Positions 1-8,277 of a stretch of DNA of 64,000 nt are shown here, one piece after another; position 1 is the stretch's first letter, and the number at the start of each line of letters is the position of its first letter. Below the pieces are notes generated by a model, which worked only from the letters and a program-made list of their open reading frames with translations, was not told the DNA's origin and did no database searches. Source of the DNA: WHTK01 sp963731765 (GTDB taxonomy: Bacteria > Chloroflexota > Dehalococcoidia > DSTF01 > WHTK01); assembly GCA_963731765.1 (NCBI GenBank), contig CAVSWS010000039.1, forward strand, positions 1-64,000. Direction: 5' to 3'. The translations under genes and the position numbers were made by a program.

Positions 1-22
1 GAGTCTGTACCCTTAAGGCCGT

Positions 23-502
23 ATGCGATTGGTAATCCAGCGGGTATCACAGGCTTCCGTCACCGTCGACGGCGACGAAATCAGCGCGATTGGCAACGGG
101 CTGCTCATCCTGCTCGGCATTCGTGATGGCGACAACGAGGAGACGGCGCAGAAGCTGGCGGACAAGACGGCGGAGTTGCGCATCTTCACGGACGAGGGCG
201 GGCGATTCAATCGATCGCTGCTGGACGTAGGCGGCGAGGCGCTGGTGGTGAGCCAGTTCACGCTCTATGGCGACACGCGTCGGGGGCGGCGCCCCAGCTT
301 CAACGACGCAGCCAAGCCCAGCGTCGCGGAGCCCCTGGTCTCGGCCTACGTGTGGGCCCTGGCCGCCCACGGCATCCGAGTCGGCAAAGGTCGCTTCGGG
401 GCGCACATGCAGGTGTCGTTGCTCAACGACGGCCCCGTGACCATCATCATCGATAGCGACGAGTTAGAGGCGCCGAGGCGGGGCAAAGAAGCCGAGAAAT
501 GA
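23..502 (+). CDS. dtd: D-aminoacyl-tRNA deacylase
   Basis: Hydrolyses D-aminoacyl-tRNAs (and glycyl-tRNA-Ala) in the cytoplasm, a quality-control step of translation. The 159-residue product is slightly longer than the usual ~145-150. It starts MRLVIQRVSQASVTV and carries both family signatures: the SQFTLYGDTRRGRRPSF block near residue 77-93 and the C-terminal NDGPVTIIID block (the Gly-cisPro motif region) near 136-145. The tail is charged. It converges on the P-loop kinase gene on the opposite strand, 38 bp away. Upstream sequence is cut off by the window edge, so its operon context is unknown. Identification is firm. Confidence 0.95.
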   Translation: MRLVIQRVSQASVTVDGDEISAIGNGLLILLGIRDGDNEETAQKLADKTAELRIFTDEGGRFNRSLLDVGGEALVVSQFTLYGDTRRGRRPSFNDAAKPSVAEPLVSAYVWALAAHGIRVGKGRFGAHMQVSLLNDGPVTIIIDSDELEAPRRGKEAEK

Positions 503-540
503 GCCGGCCGGGCCCACGATCCTGCTGGTTGAACCCGCAG

Positions 541-1107
541 CTACGACTTCGGGTCCAGCATTCCCTCAACCGGCCACACGATGCTCTCGCCCGACGTCGT
601 GAGGTCTTGCAGGCGGTCTGCGGTGGCTTCGATGCTCATGCTGGAGCTGTCGATGACGCTGCCGGGCATGTCTTTCTCGGCCTCGAACTCCCTGTACAGG
701 AGGTCGAGGCGCTCCGCGGGCACGCGGTCGGCGTGACGAGCCTGATTGCGCTCCCGGCAAACGTCGTGGCTCGGAAGCAGGCGTACGTAGTGAATCGGCG
801 CACCGGACTCCTTCAACTCCTCCAGATACAAGTCGAGCTGCTCGTGGCCCGGCACGATGTCATCGATGATCACGGCGAAGTGCTCTGCCATGAAGTTGCG
901 GGCAAGGGCGCAGGCGTTCCGGATCGCCAGCGCCTGCTGTCGCTCGAACCCGGGCTTTCCCGGCGCGCGATAGCCCGTCGGCGTGACGAAGTGTCGCAGG
1001 CCGTCGACCGGGATGTGCGCCACGCGGTCGTATCGGTCCGCCAGCGCCGTCGCGACGCTCGACTTTCCCGCGGCGGGCGGCCCGGTGAGGATGAGGATCT
1101 GCGCCAT
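541..1107 (-). CDS. AAA/P-loop kinase-like protein coupled to nadC
   Basis: A 188-residue P-loop NTPase of the small kinase/AAA_33 type. The Walker A motif GPPAAGKSS lies at residues 9-17, a Walker-B-like hydrophobic strand ending in Asp-Asp (FAVIIDDI) near residue 80, and an arginine-rich lid region follows. The substrate cannot be read from sequence. Its start codon shares one base with the nadC stop (TGATG), so it is very probably translated by coupling as the last gene of nadB-nadC-kinase. That position suggests, but does not prove, a link to pyridine-nucleotide metabolism or a nucleoside/small-molecule phosphotransfer role. Chloramphenicol phosphotransferase-like or shikimate-kinase-like proteins are alternatives. 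Confidence 0.75.
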   Translation of the reverse strand: MAQILILTGPPAAGKSSVATALADRYDRVAHIPVDGLRHFVTPTGYRAPGKPGFERQQALAIRNACALARNFMAEHFAVIIDDIVPGHEQLDLYLEELKESGAPIHYVRLLPSHDVCRERNQARHADRVPAERLDLLYREFEAEKDMPGSVIDSSSMSIEATADRLQDLTTSGESIVWPVEGMLDPKS

Positions 1108-1985
1108 CAGGCCGTCTCGATGTTAAGGCTTATGTCGAGTGCCCTTGCGGAGTGGGTCAGGGCACCGGAAGAGATGATGTCGACGCCGCTTTCGGCGATC
1201 TCGCGGGCGTTGTGCACCGTGATGCCGCCCGAAGCCTCGGTGAGCGCCCGGCCGGCGATCATCCGCACGCAGCGGGCCATCTCCGGCGGCGTCATGTTGT
1301 CGAGCAGAATCACGTCGGCACCGGCCTCGACCGCTTCCTGCGCCTCCTCGAAGCTCATGACCTCGATCTCGATGCGCAGAGTGTGAGGCACGTCGGCACG
1401 AGCAGCGCCGATGACGTCTGCCAGTGTGAGGCCTCGCGAGCGCCCGGCGGCGATGTGATTGTCTTTTATCAGCACGCCGTCCGTCAGGTTGAAGCGATGG
1501 TTGTGCCCGCCACCGACGCGCACGGCGTAACGTTCCAGCGCTCGCAGGCCCGGCGTGGTCTTGCGCGTGTCAACCACGCGGGTGGGCAGACCGGCGACGG
1601 CATGGGCGAGCTGACGGGTCAGCGTGGCCGTGCCGGAGAGGCGCTGCAGGAAGTTGAGGGCGATGCGCTCCGCCGACAGGATGGACGCCAGGGGCCCCTC
1701 GATGCGGGCGATGATGCTGCCATACTCCATCGGCGCCCCGTCCTCCAGCGCCGCGTGCAGCTCGATGCTCGGGTCGACCGCATCGAAGGCGGCACGGACC
1801 AGCGGCATGCCGGCGAGGACACCCGTGTCCTTTGAGAGGAACTCGCCGCGACCCCGCTGGTCAGGGGGCACGGTGCTGAGGGTCGTAACGTCCTGGAAGG
1901 CGCCGTCCTCCTCGAGGGCGGCCCGTACAACGCGTCGAACAAGCTCCATGTCCAGCGTGGCGTCGCTCAAGTTGGCTCCTTGCAT
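1107..1985 (-). CDS. nadC: Nicotinate-nucleotide pyrophosphorylase (carboxylating)
   Basis: Quinolinate phosphoribosyltransferase: converts quinolinate and PRPP to nicotinate mononucleotide, third step of de novo NAD synthesis. From the ATG giving MQGANLSDATLDMELV the product is 292 residues, near family length. Recognisable blocks are TRKTTPGLRALERYAV, GGGHNHRFNLTDGVLIKDNH (substrate-binding Arg/His/Lys) and the C-terminal DVILLDNM and ASGGI segments. A longer reading frame extends upstream into nadB but lacks homology, so it was trimmed. It lies 56 bp after nadB with a perfect hairpin between them, and its stop overlaps the kinase start. No obvious Shine-Dalgarno precedes the chosen ATG; the hairpin occupies that spot. 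Confidence 0.93.
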   Translation of the reverse strand: MQGANLSDATLDMELVRRVVRAALEEDGAFQDVTTLSTVPPDQRGRGEFLSKDTGVLAGMPLVRAAFDAVDPSIELHAALEDGAPMEYGSIIARIEGPLASILSAERIALNFLQRLSGTATLTRQLAHAVAGLPTRVVDTRKTTPGLRALERYAVRVGGGHNHRFNLTDGVLIKDNHIAAGRSRGLTLADVIGAARADVPHTLRIEIEVMSFEEAQEAVEAGADVILLDNMTPPEMARCVRMIAGRALTEASGGITVHNAREIAESGVDIISSGALTHSARALDISLNIETA

Positions 1986-1993
1986 GTTACGAC

Positions 1994-2015
1994 ACTGCAG
2001 GATGAATCCTGCAGT
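1994..2015 (-). promoter_or_regulatory. Perfect hairpin in the nadB-nadC intercistronic gap
   Basis: Arms ACTGCAGGAT and ATCCTGCAGT pair perfectly over 10 bp around a GA centre. The hairpin ends 8 bases before the nadC ATG and would cover its ribosome-binding region. There is no U-tract, so it is more likely an mRNA-processing, stability or translation-control element than a terminator. Function is inference. Confidence 0.5.
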
Positions 2016-2041
2016 TACTTGTTGGCCGTCAGTATCCCTGC

Positions 2042-3655
2042 TTACGCATCGTTGCGGAAGACGATGTGCTTGAGCCAGGCGTCGTCCGTGTGCGGGAAGT
2101 CGGTGCGGTAGTGGGCACCACGGCTCTCCTGGCGGATAAGCGCCGCCTCGGCCGCCAGGCGACCTGCCGTCAACAGGTTTGCAAGCTCCTGCGCCGGACG
2201 GTCGGTCGGGGCGGGCATGCTGCGCTGCCACAGCGCGAGGGTCAGGGCTGCTTCCGCCAGGCCACTACCATCGCGCACGATGCCGACCTTGTCCCACATC
2301 AGCGTCTGCAGATTGGCGAGGCTCAGTCCCTGCTCCGCGAAAGGCAGAGCGCGGGCTGGCGCGCCCACCCGGGGTAGGGAAATGCCTTCCGGGTTGTAGA
2401 TAGCGGACTTGCGCGCATCGCCCAGCGTGTCGGGCAAACGGATGGCGGTACGGTCCGGAGTTGTCGGGTGGCGATCGGGTTCCAGCGTCCGATTGATCAC
2501 CCGCTTGGCGAACACGATCGTCTCGAGGAGGGAGTTGCTCGCGAGGCGGTTGGCGCCGTGCACGCCGGTACAGGCCGTTTCGCCCGCTGCGTAAAGGTTG
2601 CGGATGTTCGTCTCGCCCCAGGAGTTCGTACGCACGCCGCCCATCATGTAGTGGGCCGCGGGAGAGACCGGGATGCGCTCCTTCGTGATGTCGAGGCCGT
2701 ACTTGGCGCAATAGCTCATGATCTGGGGAAAACGGGCCGCCGTGCGAGCGGGCGGCAGATGCGTGACATCCAGGAACACCCGGTCCGACTCCGTGCGAGC
2801 CATCTCGGTGAGGATGGCGCGGGCTACGACGTCGCGAGGCGCCAGCTCGGCGCGCTCGTCGTAGTTGGGCATGAAGCGCTCGTCGTTGACGTTGACCAGC
2901 AGCGCGCCTTCACCGCGGACGGCCTCCGAGATCAGGAACACGGGCACGCCGGGTAATCGCAACGCCGTGGGATGAAACTGGATGAACTCCATGTCCGTGA
3001 TCTCGGCGCCGGCTCGATAGCCGAGGCCGACGCCGTCAGCCGTGGCGACAGGCGGGTTAGTGCTGACACGGTAGAGCTGGCCGCATCCTCCGGTCGCGAG
3101 GAGAAGGTGGTCGCAGCCAAACTCCTCCGTCGTGTTGTTGCGTGCATCGAGAGCGATGACTCCGACCGCCACGCCGTCCTCCACGATGACGTCGACTGCC
3201 TGACTGTGCTCCAGGATGGTGACTGAGGAATGGCGCGCCAGCTCGCTCAGCGTCAGCTCGATGTGGGCACCGGTGGAGTCGCCGCCGGCGTGAATGATGC
3301 GGTCGCGCGAATGAGCAGCCTCCCGGCCTAGCGCCACCATGCCGTCGACGCTGTCGAAGGGCACGCCGAAGCGTACGAGGTCGGCGATGCGGTCGGATGC
3401 CTCACTCGTGAGGATGTGCGCCGCCTCAGGGTCGACGAGGCCCGCCCCGGCACCGATGGTGTCCTCGTAATGCAGCTCGGCGCTATCGTCGGAGCCCACG
3501 GCCGCCGCGATGCCACCCTGGGCGTATTTCGTGTTCGCCTCGTCCACGCTGCCCTTGGTGAGCACAAGCACGCTGCCGTGCTCCTTCGCCATGAGCGCTG
3601 CGTAGAGTCCGGCGATACCCGAGCCGATGATGATGTAATCGAAGTGACGCGCCAT
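2042..3655 (-). CDS. nadB: L-aspartate oxidase
   Basis: Oxidises L-aspartate to iminoaspartate, first step of de novo NAD synthesis, feeding NadA. The 537-residue flavoprotein begins with the FAD dinucleotide motif IIGSGIAGLYAALMA (residues 9-23) and has the succinate dehydrogenase/fumarate reductase fold signatures: the active-site loop around EFIQFHPTAL, PAAHYMMGGVRTNSWG near residue 330 and GANRLASNSLLE near 370. The C-terminal helical domain is complete and ends TDDAWLKHIVFRNDA. It heads a minus-strand operon with nadC and a kinase. A strong promoter followed by an NrtR-type palindrome lies about 80-145 bp upstream. Confidence 0.96.
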   Translation of the reverse strand: MARHFDYIIIGSGIAGLYAALMAKEHGSVLVLTKGSVDEANTKYAQGGIAAAVGSDDSAELHYEDTIGAGAGLVDPEAAHILTSEASDRIADLVRFGVPFDSVDGMVALGREAAHSRDRIIHAGGDSTGAHIELTLSELARHSSVTILEHSQAVDVIVEDGVAVGVIALDARNNTTEEFGCDHLLLATGGCGQLYRVSTNPPVATADGVGLGYRAGAEITDMEFIQFHPTALRLPGVPVFLISEAVRGEGALLVNVNDERFMPNYDERAELAPRDVVARAILTEMARTESDRVFLDVTHLPPARTAARFPQIMSYCAKYGLDITKERIPVSPAAHYMMGGVRTNSWGETNIRNLYAAGETACTGVHGANRLASNSLLETIVFAKRVINRTLEPDRHPTTPDRTAIRLPDTLGDARKSAIYNPEGISLPRVGAPARALPFAEQGLSLANLQTLMWDKVGIVRDGSGLAEAALTLALWQRSMPAPTDRPAQELANLLTAGRLAAEAALIRQESRGAHYRTDFPHTDDAWLKHIVFRNDA

Positions 3656-3735
3656 TCTGCCTGCCTGCTCTGCTGGCTGGAGTCAGGGGCTCCGTCAGCG
3701 CATGGGACGGAGCCGAGGCTGCGTCCTTCACATGA

Positions 3736-3762
3736 CACTTAGTGTCTCAATGACACTAAGTG
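3736..3762. promoter_or_regulatory. NrtR-type operator upstream of nadB
   Basis: Perfect inverted repeat: CACTTAGTGTC, a 5-base centre, then GACACTAAGTG (11-bp arms). Its core (3741-3757) matches the two palindromes before nadA in sequence and geometry. It sits about ten bases downstream of the nadB -10 box, overlapping the expected transcription start and early leader, the right place for repression. The linkage of matching sites to two NAD genes, plus an NrtR regulator at 11.3 kb, supports the assignment; binding itself is inferred. Confidence 0.75.
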
Positions 3763-3771
3763 CGGGTGCTC

Positions 3772-3800
3772 ATCGTAACGCCGCGTCATGTATGCGTCAA
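3772..3800 (-). promoter_or_regulatory. nadB promoter
   Basis: On the minus strand TTGACG (3795-3800), a 17-bp spacer, and TACGAT (3772-3777). Close to sigma-70 consensus. Transcription would begin near 3765, immediately before the palindrome at 3736-3762. Confidence 0.65.
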
Positions 3801-3845
3801 CGAAGCAGCGCCCCTTCCCTGCTCGCGACGTATTAGGATCAATGC

Positions 3846-4810
3846 ATGGCATGGCTGAAACCTGAAACGGAGGAGATTCGGCGAGCGTTACGTCGATACG
3901 CGCCGCACCTGGCAGAAGAGCCTATCGAGTTCCTCAGCGAGGGCTGGGAGTTCTGGGCCTTCACGGCCGGCGACTACGTCCTGCGCTTCCCGCGGCCCGA
4001 GGTCGACCTTCACCGCCTGCCGGAGGGAACGACGAACTTTGACTCGCTGCACTTAGAAATGGCGCTGCTGCCGACGCTCGCTGAGGCGTTGTCGGCGCCA
4101 GTGCCGCACATTGATGTTTACGGCGAGGACCGGACCGAACGGCGCACCGTTCGCGGGCCATCGCATGCTCCCAGGAGAGCCGGTACTGTTCGCGAAACGG
4201 CCGCCAGGCCCCGGCTTCGGTCGCGAGTTCGGCCTGCTGCTGCGCGAGTTGCAGGCGTTCCCGGTTCAGCAAGCAGTCGAGCCGGGCGTTACCGTACCTG
4301 GACGGAGCGGCGGTGCGGAAGAAGCGCGGGCAAGTCACTACGAGACAGGTGATCCGGCACATGTTCCCGCTGGTGAGCTGCGAGGCGCGCACTTACCTGG
4401 AGCAGGGCTTCGAAGCCTACCTGAATGAGCCGGCACACTTCGAGTTCGAGCCGTCACTCGGCGCACCAGGACCTGGACATGAACTGCTTGATCGAGCCAG
4501 AACGGGAGCGCATTCGGGCGTGATCGACTGGGGCGGCGCGTCGTTGCGAATCCGGCGCTGGACCTCTGGCTGCCGCTGTACGGCTTCACACGGCTGGGAT
4601 CGCGGACCAACTCCCTGCCTGCCTCGAAGCCGCTGGCATCGGACAACGACATGCTTGCCTGGATGCGCTCCGAGGCTGACTTCATCGACCTCAACTTCCC
4701 GCTGACGGACATCCTCTCAGGCCTTGACCGCAACAATCTCGGACCAGGTCGAGGACGGCATCCTCGCTCTAAACGCGAAGGTGCCGTTCGGCATCCAGTG
4801 CGCACCGTAG
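3846..4810 (+). pseudogene. Aminoglycoside phosphotransferase family protein, multiply frameshifted
   Basis: A kinase of the aminoglycoside/choline phosphotransferase (APH) fold can be followed through several reading frames. The N-lobe MAWLKPETEEIRRALRRYAP with DYVLRFPRP is in frame to about 4125. The next piece (GPNGAPFAGHRMLPGEPV, then LLLRELQAFP) is in another frame. The catalytic loop HQDLDMNCLIEPERERI (about 4454-4504) and the metal-binding GVIDWGGA (about 4519-4540) are in two further frames. The C-terminal helices (DLWLPLYGF, then LAWMRSEADFIDLNFPLTDI) and a final VEDGILALNAKVPFG ending at 4810 shift again. At least five breaks make this a pseudogene or a very error-prone stretch of assembly. 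All key APH residues are still encoded, so decay, if real, is recent. Confidence 0.8.
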
Positions 4811-4900
4811 GAGCCAATGTGCAACCGATCATGACACAACCCTGTCGTCCCGCTAGCATTGGCCCAACGTACCGACCACACGACGACGGGGGATTCGACG

Positions 4901-5855
4901 ATGGCGCTCTTTCTACGCGATGACGAAGTCACCCAGTGCGTCTCCATGGAAGAGATGCTGGAGACAATCGAGACGATGCAACGCCGCTTCGGTGAGGGTG
5001 AGGCGTTCAACCTGGCGCGGCGCAAGATCATCGCTCCAGGCGGGTTGCTGGCCGTCATGGGCGGGGCGCTGCTCTACGACGGTGTTCTCGGCGTGAAGAC
5101 CTACACCGTCGTGAAGGGCAAGTACAGCTTCCATATCAGCCTCTACGACGCCGATACGGGCGGCCTGCTCTGCTACACCCAGGCGAACCGGCTGGGTCAG
5201 TTGCGGACCGGCGCCACCACCGGCGTCGCGGCGAAGTACCTGACGAAGCCCGACTCCGCCACGGTGGGCATCATCGGCACGGGCAACCAGGCCCTCACCC
5301 AGCTCGAAGCGTTGAAGAAGATGCGAGACATCAAACGCGTGAAGGCGTTCAGCCGCACGCCGGAGCGTCGTGAGGCCTTCGCTCGTGGCGCCTCAGACGC
5401 GCTCGGGATCGAAGTGAGCGCCGCCGACACCGCCGAAGCTGCCGTGCGCGACACCGACCTCGTGGTGTGCATCGCCGCCACCATGGAGCCGGTGGTGCAG
5501 GGGCAGTGGCTCTCGGGCGGCGCCACCCTCATCGCCGCGGGCCCGACGACGTGGCGGGCACGTGAGGTGGACGACAACGCCCTGACCCGAGCCGACCGCC
5601 TGATCATCGACTCCATCGAGCAGGCGCCGGGCGAATCGGGCGACCTCGCCAGTGCCGTCGACCGCGGCCTGCTGCAGTGGAGCCAGCTCGAGGAGCTGCG
5701 CCAGATCGTGGCGGGAAAGGCAAGCGGCCGCAGCGAACCGCGACGAGATCATCTACGTGAAGCTGCAAGGCACCGGCGTCGCCGACATCGCCGCGACAAA
5801 GCTGGCCTACGACAAGGCCCGCGCCCAGGGCCTGGGCACTGAGATGGACTTCTAG
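4901..5855 (+). CDS. Ornithine cyclodeaminase/mu-crystallin family protein (frameshift near 5730)
   Basis: NAD(P)-binding dehydrogenase of the OCD/mu-crystallin family (members include ornithine cyclodeaminase, alanine dehydrogenase and ketimine reductases). MALFLRDDEVTQCVSMEEML matches the family N-terminus, followed by KTYTVVKGKYSFH with a substrate-contacting Lys, the Rossmann motif VGIIGTGNQALTQLEAL near residue 120-136, and the LRQIVAGKASGR block near the C-terminus. The reading frame slips by one base near 5730; the true end (ANRDEIIYVKLQGTGVADIA to EMDF, stop 5853-5855) is in the next frame. Full length would be about 317 residues, normal for the family. Exact substrate cannot be assigned. 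Confidence 0.82.
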
Positions 5856-5977
5856 CGCCCCGAAGTTTATCCGGCGTAGTATCGCCGCTCTGCGGTATTG
5901 GCCGGCTCGACTTTGTTCAGCTGTCCAACTCCAGAACCCAGACGAGCTGAACTTCATCGGGATGAGCCGCGCCGTAG

Positions 5978-6549
5978 CTACCGCGAGTACGCGAAGCGAC
6001 TCACGAGAAGAACGGCCCCAGTTGGCAGCCCATGGCAGGCGTAGAACCGGCAGGCGCCGACATTCACGTTCTCGCTGGAGGTGTCCCGATCTTGAGCAGT
6101 CGGCAGTCGCGTTTCCGGGCCCAATCGACGGCCGCGTCGAAGAGTAGGGCCCTGCCTACTCCCGACACGCCGGTGCTCCGGAGCGACACGAATATCCCAC
6201 AAGGCCGCCACGTCCTTCCTGCCGTCCAGGAACCACACGTCGGCGGTGTCAAAGGCGAGTACCGCTCCGCCGGTTCGTCGTTCCCCTTCGTAGGCAGCCA
6301 GGATGCCCCAGCGGGAAATATCCCAGCGTTCGGCCCATCGTGACGGGCGACCATCTTCGTCAGCGTCGTACAGTCCTTCATATAGGGAGGCTACTGACCG
6401 GCATCCATGCGAGAGGCTGAATTCCCCTCAGCCCCTGCTCAACGAGATCCACACGCAATCGACCATCGACACGGAATGCTATCGAAATCGAGCCGTGGGC
6501 CTCCAGGTTTTCCGAGGTCTGCGGGCTCCTCAACGATTTCCAGCGTCAT
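5978..6549 (-). pseudogene. GNAT acetyltransferase resembling streptothricin acetyltransferases, frameshifted
   Basis: Reading the minus strand from ATG 6549 (MTLEIVEEP) gives a GNAT-fold N-acetyltransferase broken into three or more frames. NLEAHGSISIAFRVDGRL follows the start in a second frame. A long intact middle runs through RWDISRWGILAAYEGERR and GGAVLAFDTADVWFLDG to ALWDIRVAPEHRRVG, the acetyl-CoA pyrophosphate loop. GRALLFDAAVDWARKRDCRL and then ENVNVGACRFYACHG appear in other frames. The order and the late N-V-x-A-C-x-F-Y motif resemble the Sat/SatA streptothricin acetyltransferase group. It could be a real pseudogene or a run of assembly indels. The stretch 5856-5977 beside it holds nothing recognisable. 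Confidence 0.65.
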
Positions 6550-6559
6550 TGCCGTCAGC

Positions 6560-6961
6560 CTAAGGTAGGACCGCGATTGCCTCGATCTCGATCATGATCT
6601 CGGGCGTGGCGAGGGACTGGACGCCGAGAAGGGTACTGGCGGGCGGATTTTCGGCCGGCAGGTATTTCTGGCGGACGGTGGTGAGGAGGGGGCGATCGCG
6701 GAAGGCCTGGTATCCGACGATGAAGGTCGTCATCTTCGTGACGTCGGCGAAGGTGGCGCCGGCGCTGGCGAGGCACGCCTGGAGGTTCTGAAACGCCTGC
6801 TCGGCCTGCGCAGCGAGGTCGCCTGAGCCCACGACCTTGCCGTCGCGGTCCAGCGGCACCTGGCCGGAGATGAAGACGATGCGACTGCCCGTCGCCTCGA
6901 CGACGTGGGTGTAGTTTCCGGGCTTCGAGACGGCATCGGGATTGGTGTATTTGTGGGGCAT
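6560..6961 (-). CDS. RidA/YjgF/UK114 family protein
   Basis: 133-residue Rid-family protein. Family members deaminate reactive enamine/imine intermediates or have related deaminase roles. MPHKYTNPDAVSKPGNYTHV starts at 6961; a longer upstream frame has no homology and was dropped. Typical blocks are RIVFISGQVPLDRDGKVVG near 27-45, AFQNLQACLASAGATFADVTKMTTF near 56-80 and the C-terminal PEIMIEIEAIAVLP. The arginine used for carboxylate binding in archetypal RidA (around residue 105) is not evident in PPASTLLGVQSLATP, so this may belong to another Rid subgroup. It is divergent from the following GNAT gene. Confidence 0.88.
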   Translation of the reverse strand: MPHKYTNPDAVSKPGNYTHVVEATGSRIVFISGQVPLDRDGKVVGSGDLAAQAEQAFQNLQACLASAGATFADVTKMTTFIVGYQAFRDRPLLTTVRQKYLPAENPPASTLLGVQSLATPEIMIEIEAIAVLP

Positions 6962-7017
6962 CTGGCAACTCCTTAGGGTTTCGGTCCGCTGGCCGGCCGC
7001 GTCATGATAAGGGCCGC

Positions 7018-7552
7018 ATGCCGGAACCGGAACCCACTTCGAGCCGTATCCGCGTTCGCGATGCCCGCATCGACGAAGCCGGCGTGATCGCAGCGTTGAT
7101 CCAGGCGTCATACGCGCAGTACGAGCCGGAGTACACACGCGAGGGCTGGCAGCGCTACTTCGGCATGCTTGGGGACGTCGAGAGCCACTTCGGGCGCGCC
7201 GAGGTGATCGTGGCGGAGCGCGAGGGCGTCGTGGTGGGCTGCGTGATGTTCTACGCGGACGGCGCTTTGTCGGGGCAGGGCCAGTGGCCGCCGGGTTGGG
7301 CCGGCATTCTGCGATTGGCCGTGCATCCAGGGTCAAGGGACCTCGGCATCGGGCGGGCGCTAACGCAGGAGTGCATCCGGCGCTGCCGTGACCGGCGGCA
7401 TCGGGACGCTTGCCCTGCACGCGACGGCGTGGATGGCGGTCTCGCGCGGCATGTACGAGCGCATGGGCTTCGTGCGTGACGAGTCGTTCGACTTCGTCAC
7501 GCGCTCAGGTGAGCTGGCGATGGGGTACCGGTTGGACCTCGATGCTCTCTAG
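7018..7552 (+). CDS. GNAT family N-acetyltransferase (frameshift near 7390)
   Basis: GNAT-fold protein of about 177 residues once a single-base slip near 7390 is repaired. The first frame gives SSRIRVRDARIDEAGVIAAL and the acetyl-CoA loop LAVHPGSRDLGIGRALTQEC (about 100-120). The second frame continues GGIGTLALHATAWMAVSRG, MYERMGFVRDESFDFVTRSG and ends LDLDAL. The substrate is unknown. A second, truncated copy of its C-terminus lies about 0.7 kb downstream at 8177-8277. Its end overlaps the convergent FlaR-like gene by about 48 bp. Confidence 0.8.
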
Positions 7553-8094
7553 CCAGGCGTTCACGGCGCGACGGCTCTCCAGCCTGATTCGAGCACGGTC
7601 AGCGTAAGCCGGGTCTGCGAAAAGGGCGGCGTAGTCGCGACGCCGGCGGCTGTATGTCTTGATCGACCACCAGACGATATTCTCGCGCGAGAAGAAGATG
7701 CTCCAGCGCTCGACATTGCCATTGCGCCAGTGCGGCCGCTTCGTGATCAGGCCTCGCAGCGTCCGCCAGAGCGTAACCTGCGGCCACACCTGCCAGCGAG
7801 GCAGGTCGAGCCAGACGATGGTGTCGCAGCGCTACATGCGATGCGCTCGTCGGGTTCTGGGGCGCCAAAGTTGCCATCGAAGGTCCAGGCAGGGCCCGGG
7901 CTGCGAGCTCCAGCGTCGAATAGCGCGCTCGATCCCTCGGCGATAGGCACCCAATCCGGACGCCAGATAATCGCGTCGTTACAGATATACGGAATGCCAA
8001 GCCGCTCGGCGAGGGCCTCAGCGACGTACGTCTTGCCGCAGCCGCTCGTACCTACAACGGCAATGCGATGACCGGGCTGAACAAATCCTCCCAC
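7505..8094 (-). CDS. FlaR/topology-modulation-type P-loop NTPase (frameshift near 7833)
   Basis: Adenylate-kinase-like P-loop protein. Walker A GTSGCGKTYVAEALAERLG lies at residues 15-33, followed by the family motif IPYICNDAIIWRPDWVPI and WTFDGNFG. The frame then slips near 7833. The continuing frame reads CDTIVWLDLPRWQVWPQVTL, then LITKRPHWRNGNVERW and ENIVWWSIKTYSRRRRDYAA, which are the conserved C-terminal blocks of proteins annotated as DNA topology modulation protein FlaR. Repaired length is about 195 residues, normal for the family. Its physiological role is not established. Confidence 0.78.
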
Positions 8095-8176
8095 CGCACG
8101 TCCAAATCAGTGATCGTCGTTCTTTTGGGCCAATTTTCGCTGGTCTGCCGCAGCGGCGGCAAATCATCGTGCCCCC

Positions 8177-8277
8177 ATGTACGAGAGTCTGGGCCTCGTG
8201 CGAGACGAGCCATTCGACTTCGTTACACGCTCAGGTGAGCGTGCGATGGCTACTGGCTGGATACCGTCCTCTCATTG
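8177..8277 (+). pseudogene. Truncated duplicate of a GNAT C-terminus
   Basis: The frame MYESLGLVRDEPFDFVTRSG followed by ERAMATGW closely matches the end of the GNAT at 7018-7552 (MYERMGFVRDESFDFVTRSG then ELAMGY). DNA similarity covers roughly 90 bases and stops just before the Met, so only the last ~30 codons survive. It is a remnant of a tandem duplication with the rest deleted or replaced by the FlaR-like gene. Not expected to be functional. Confidence 0.7.
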
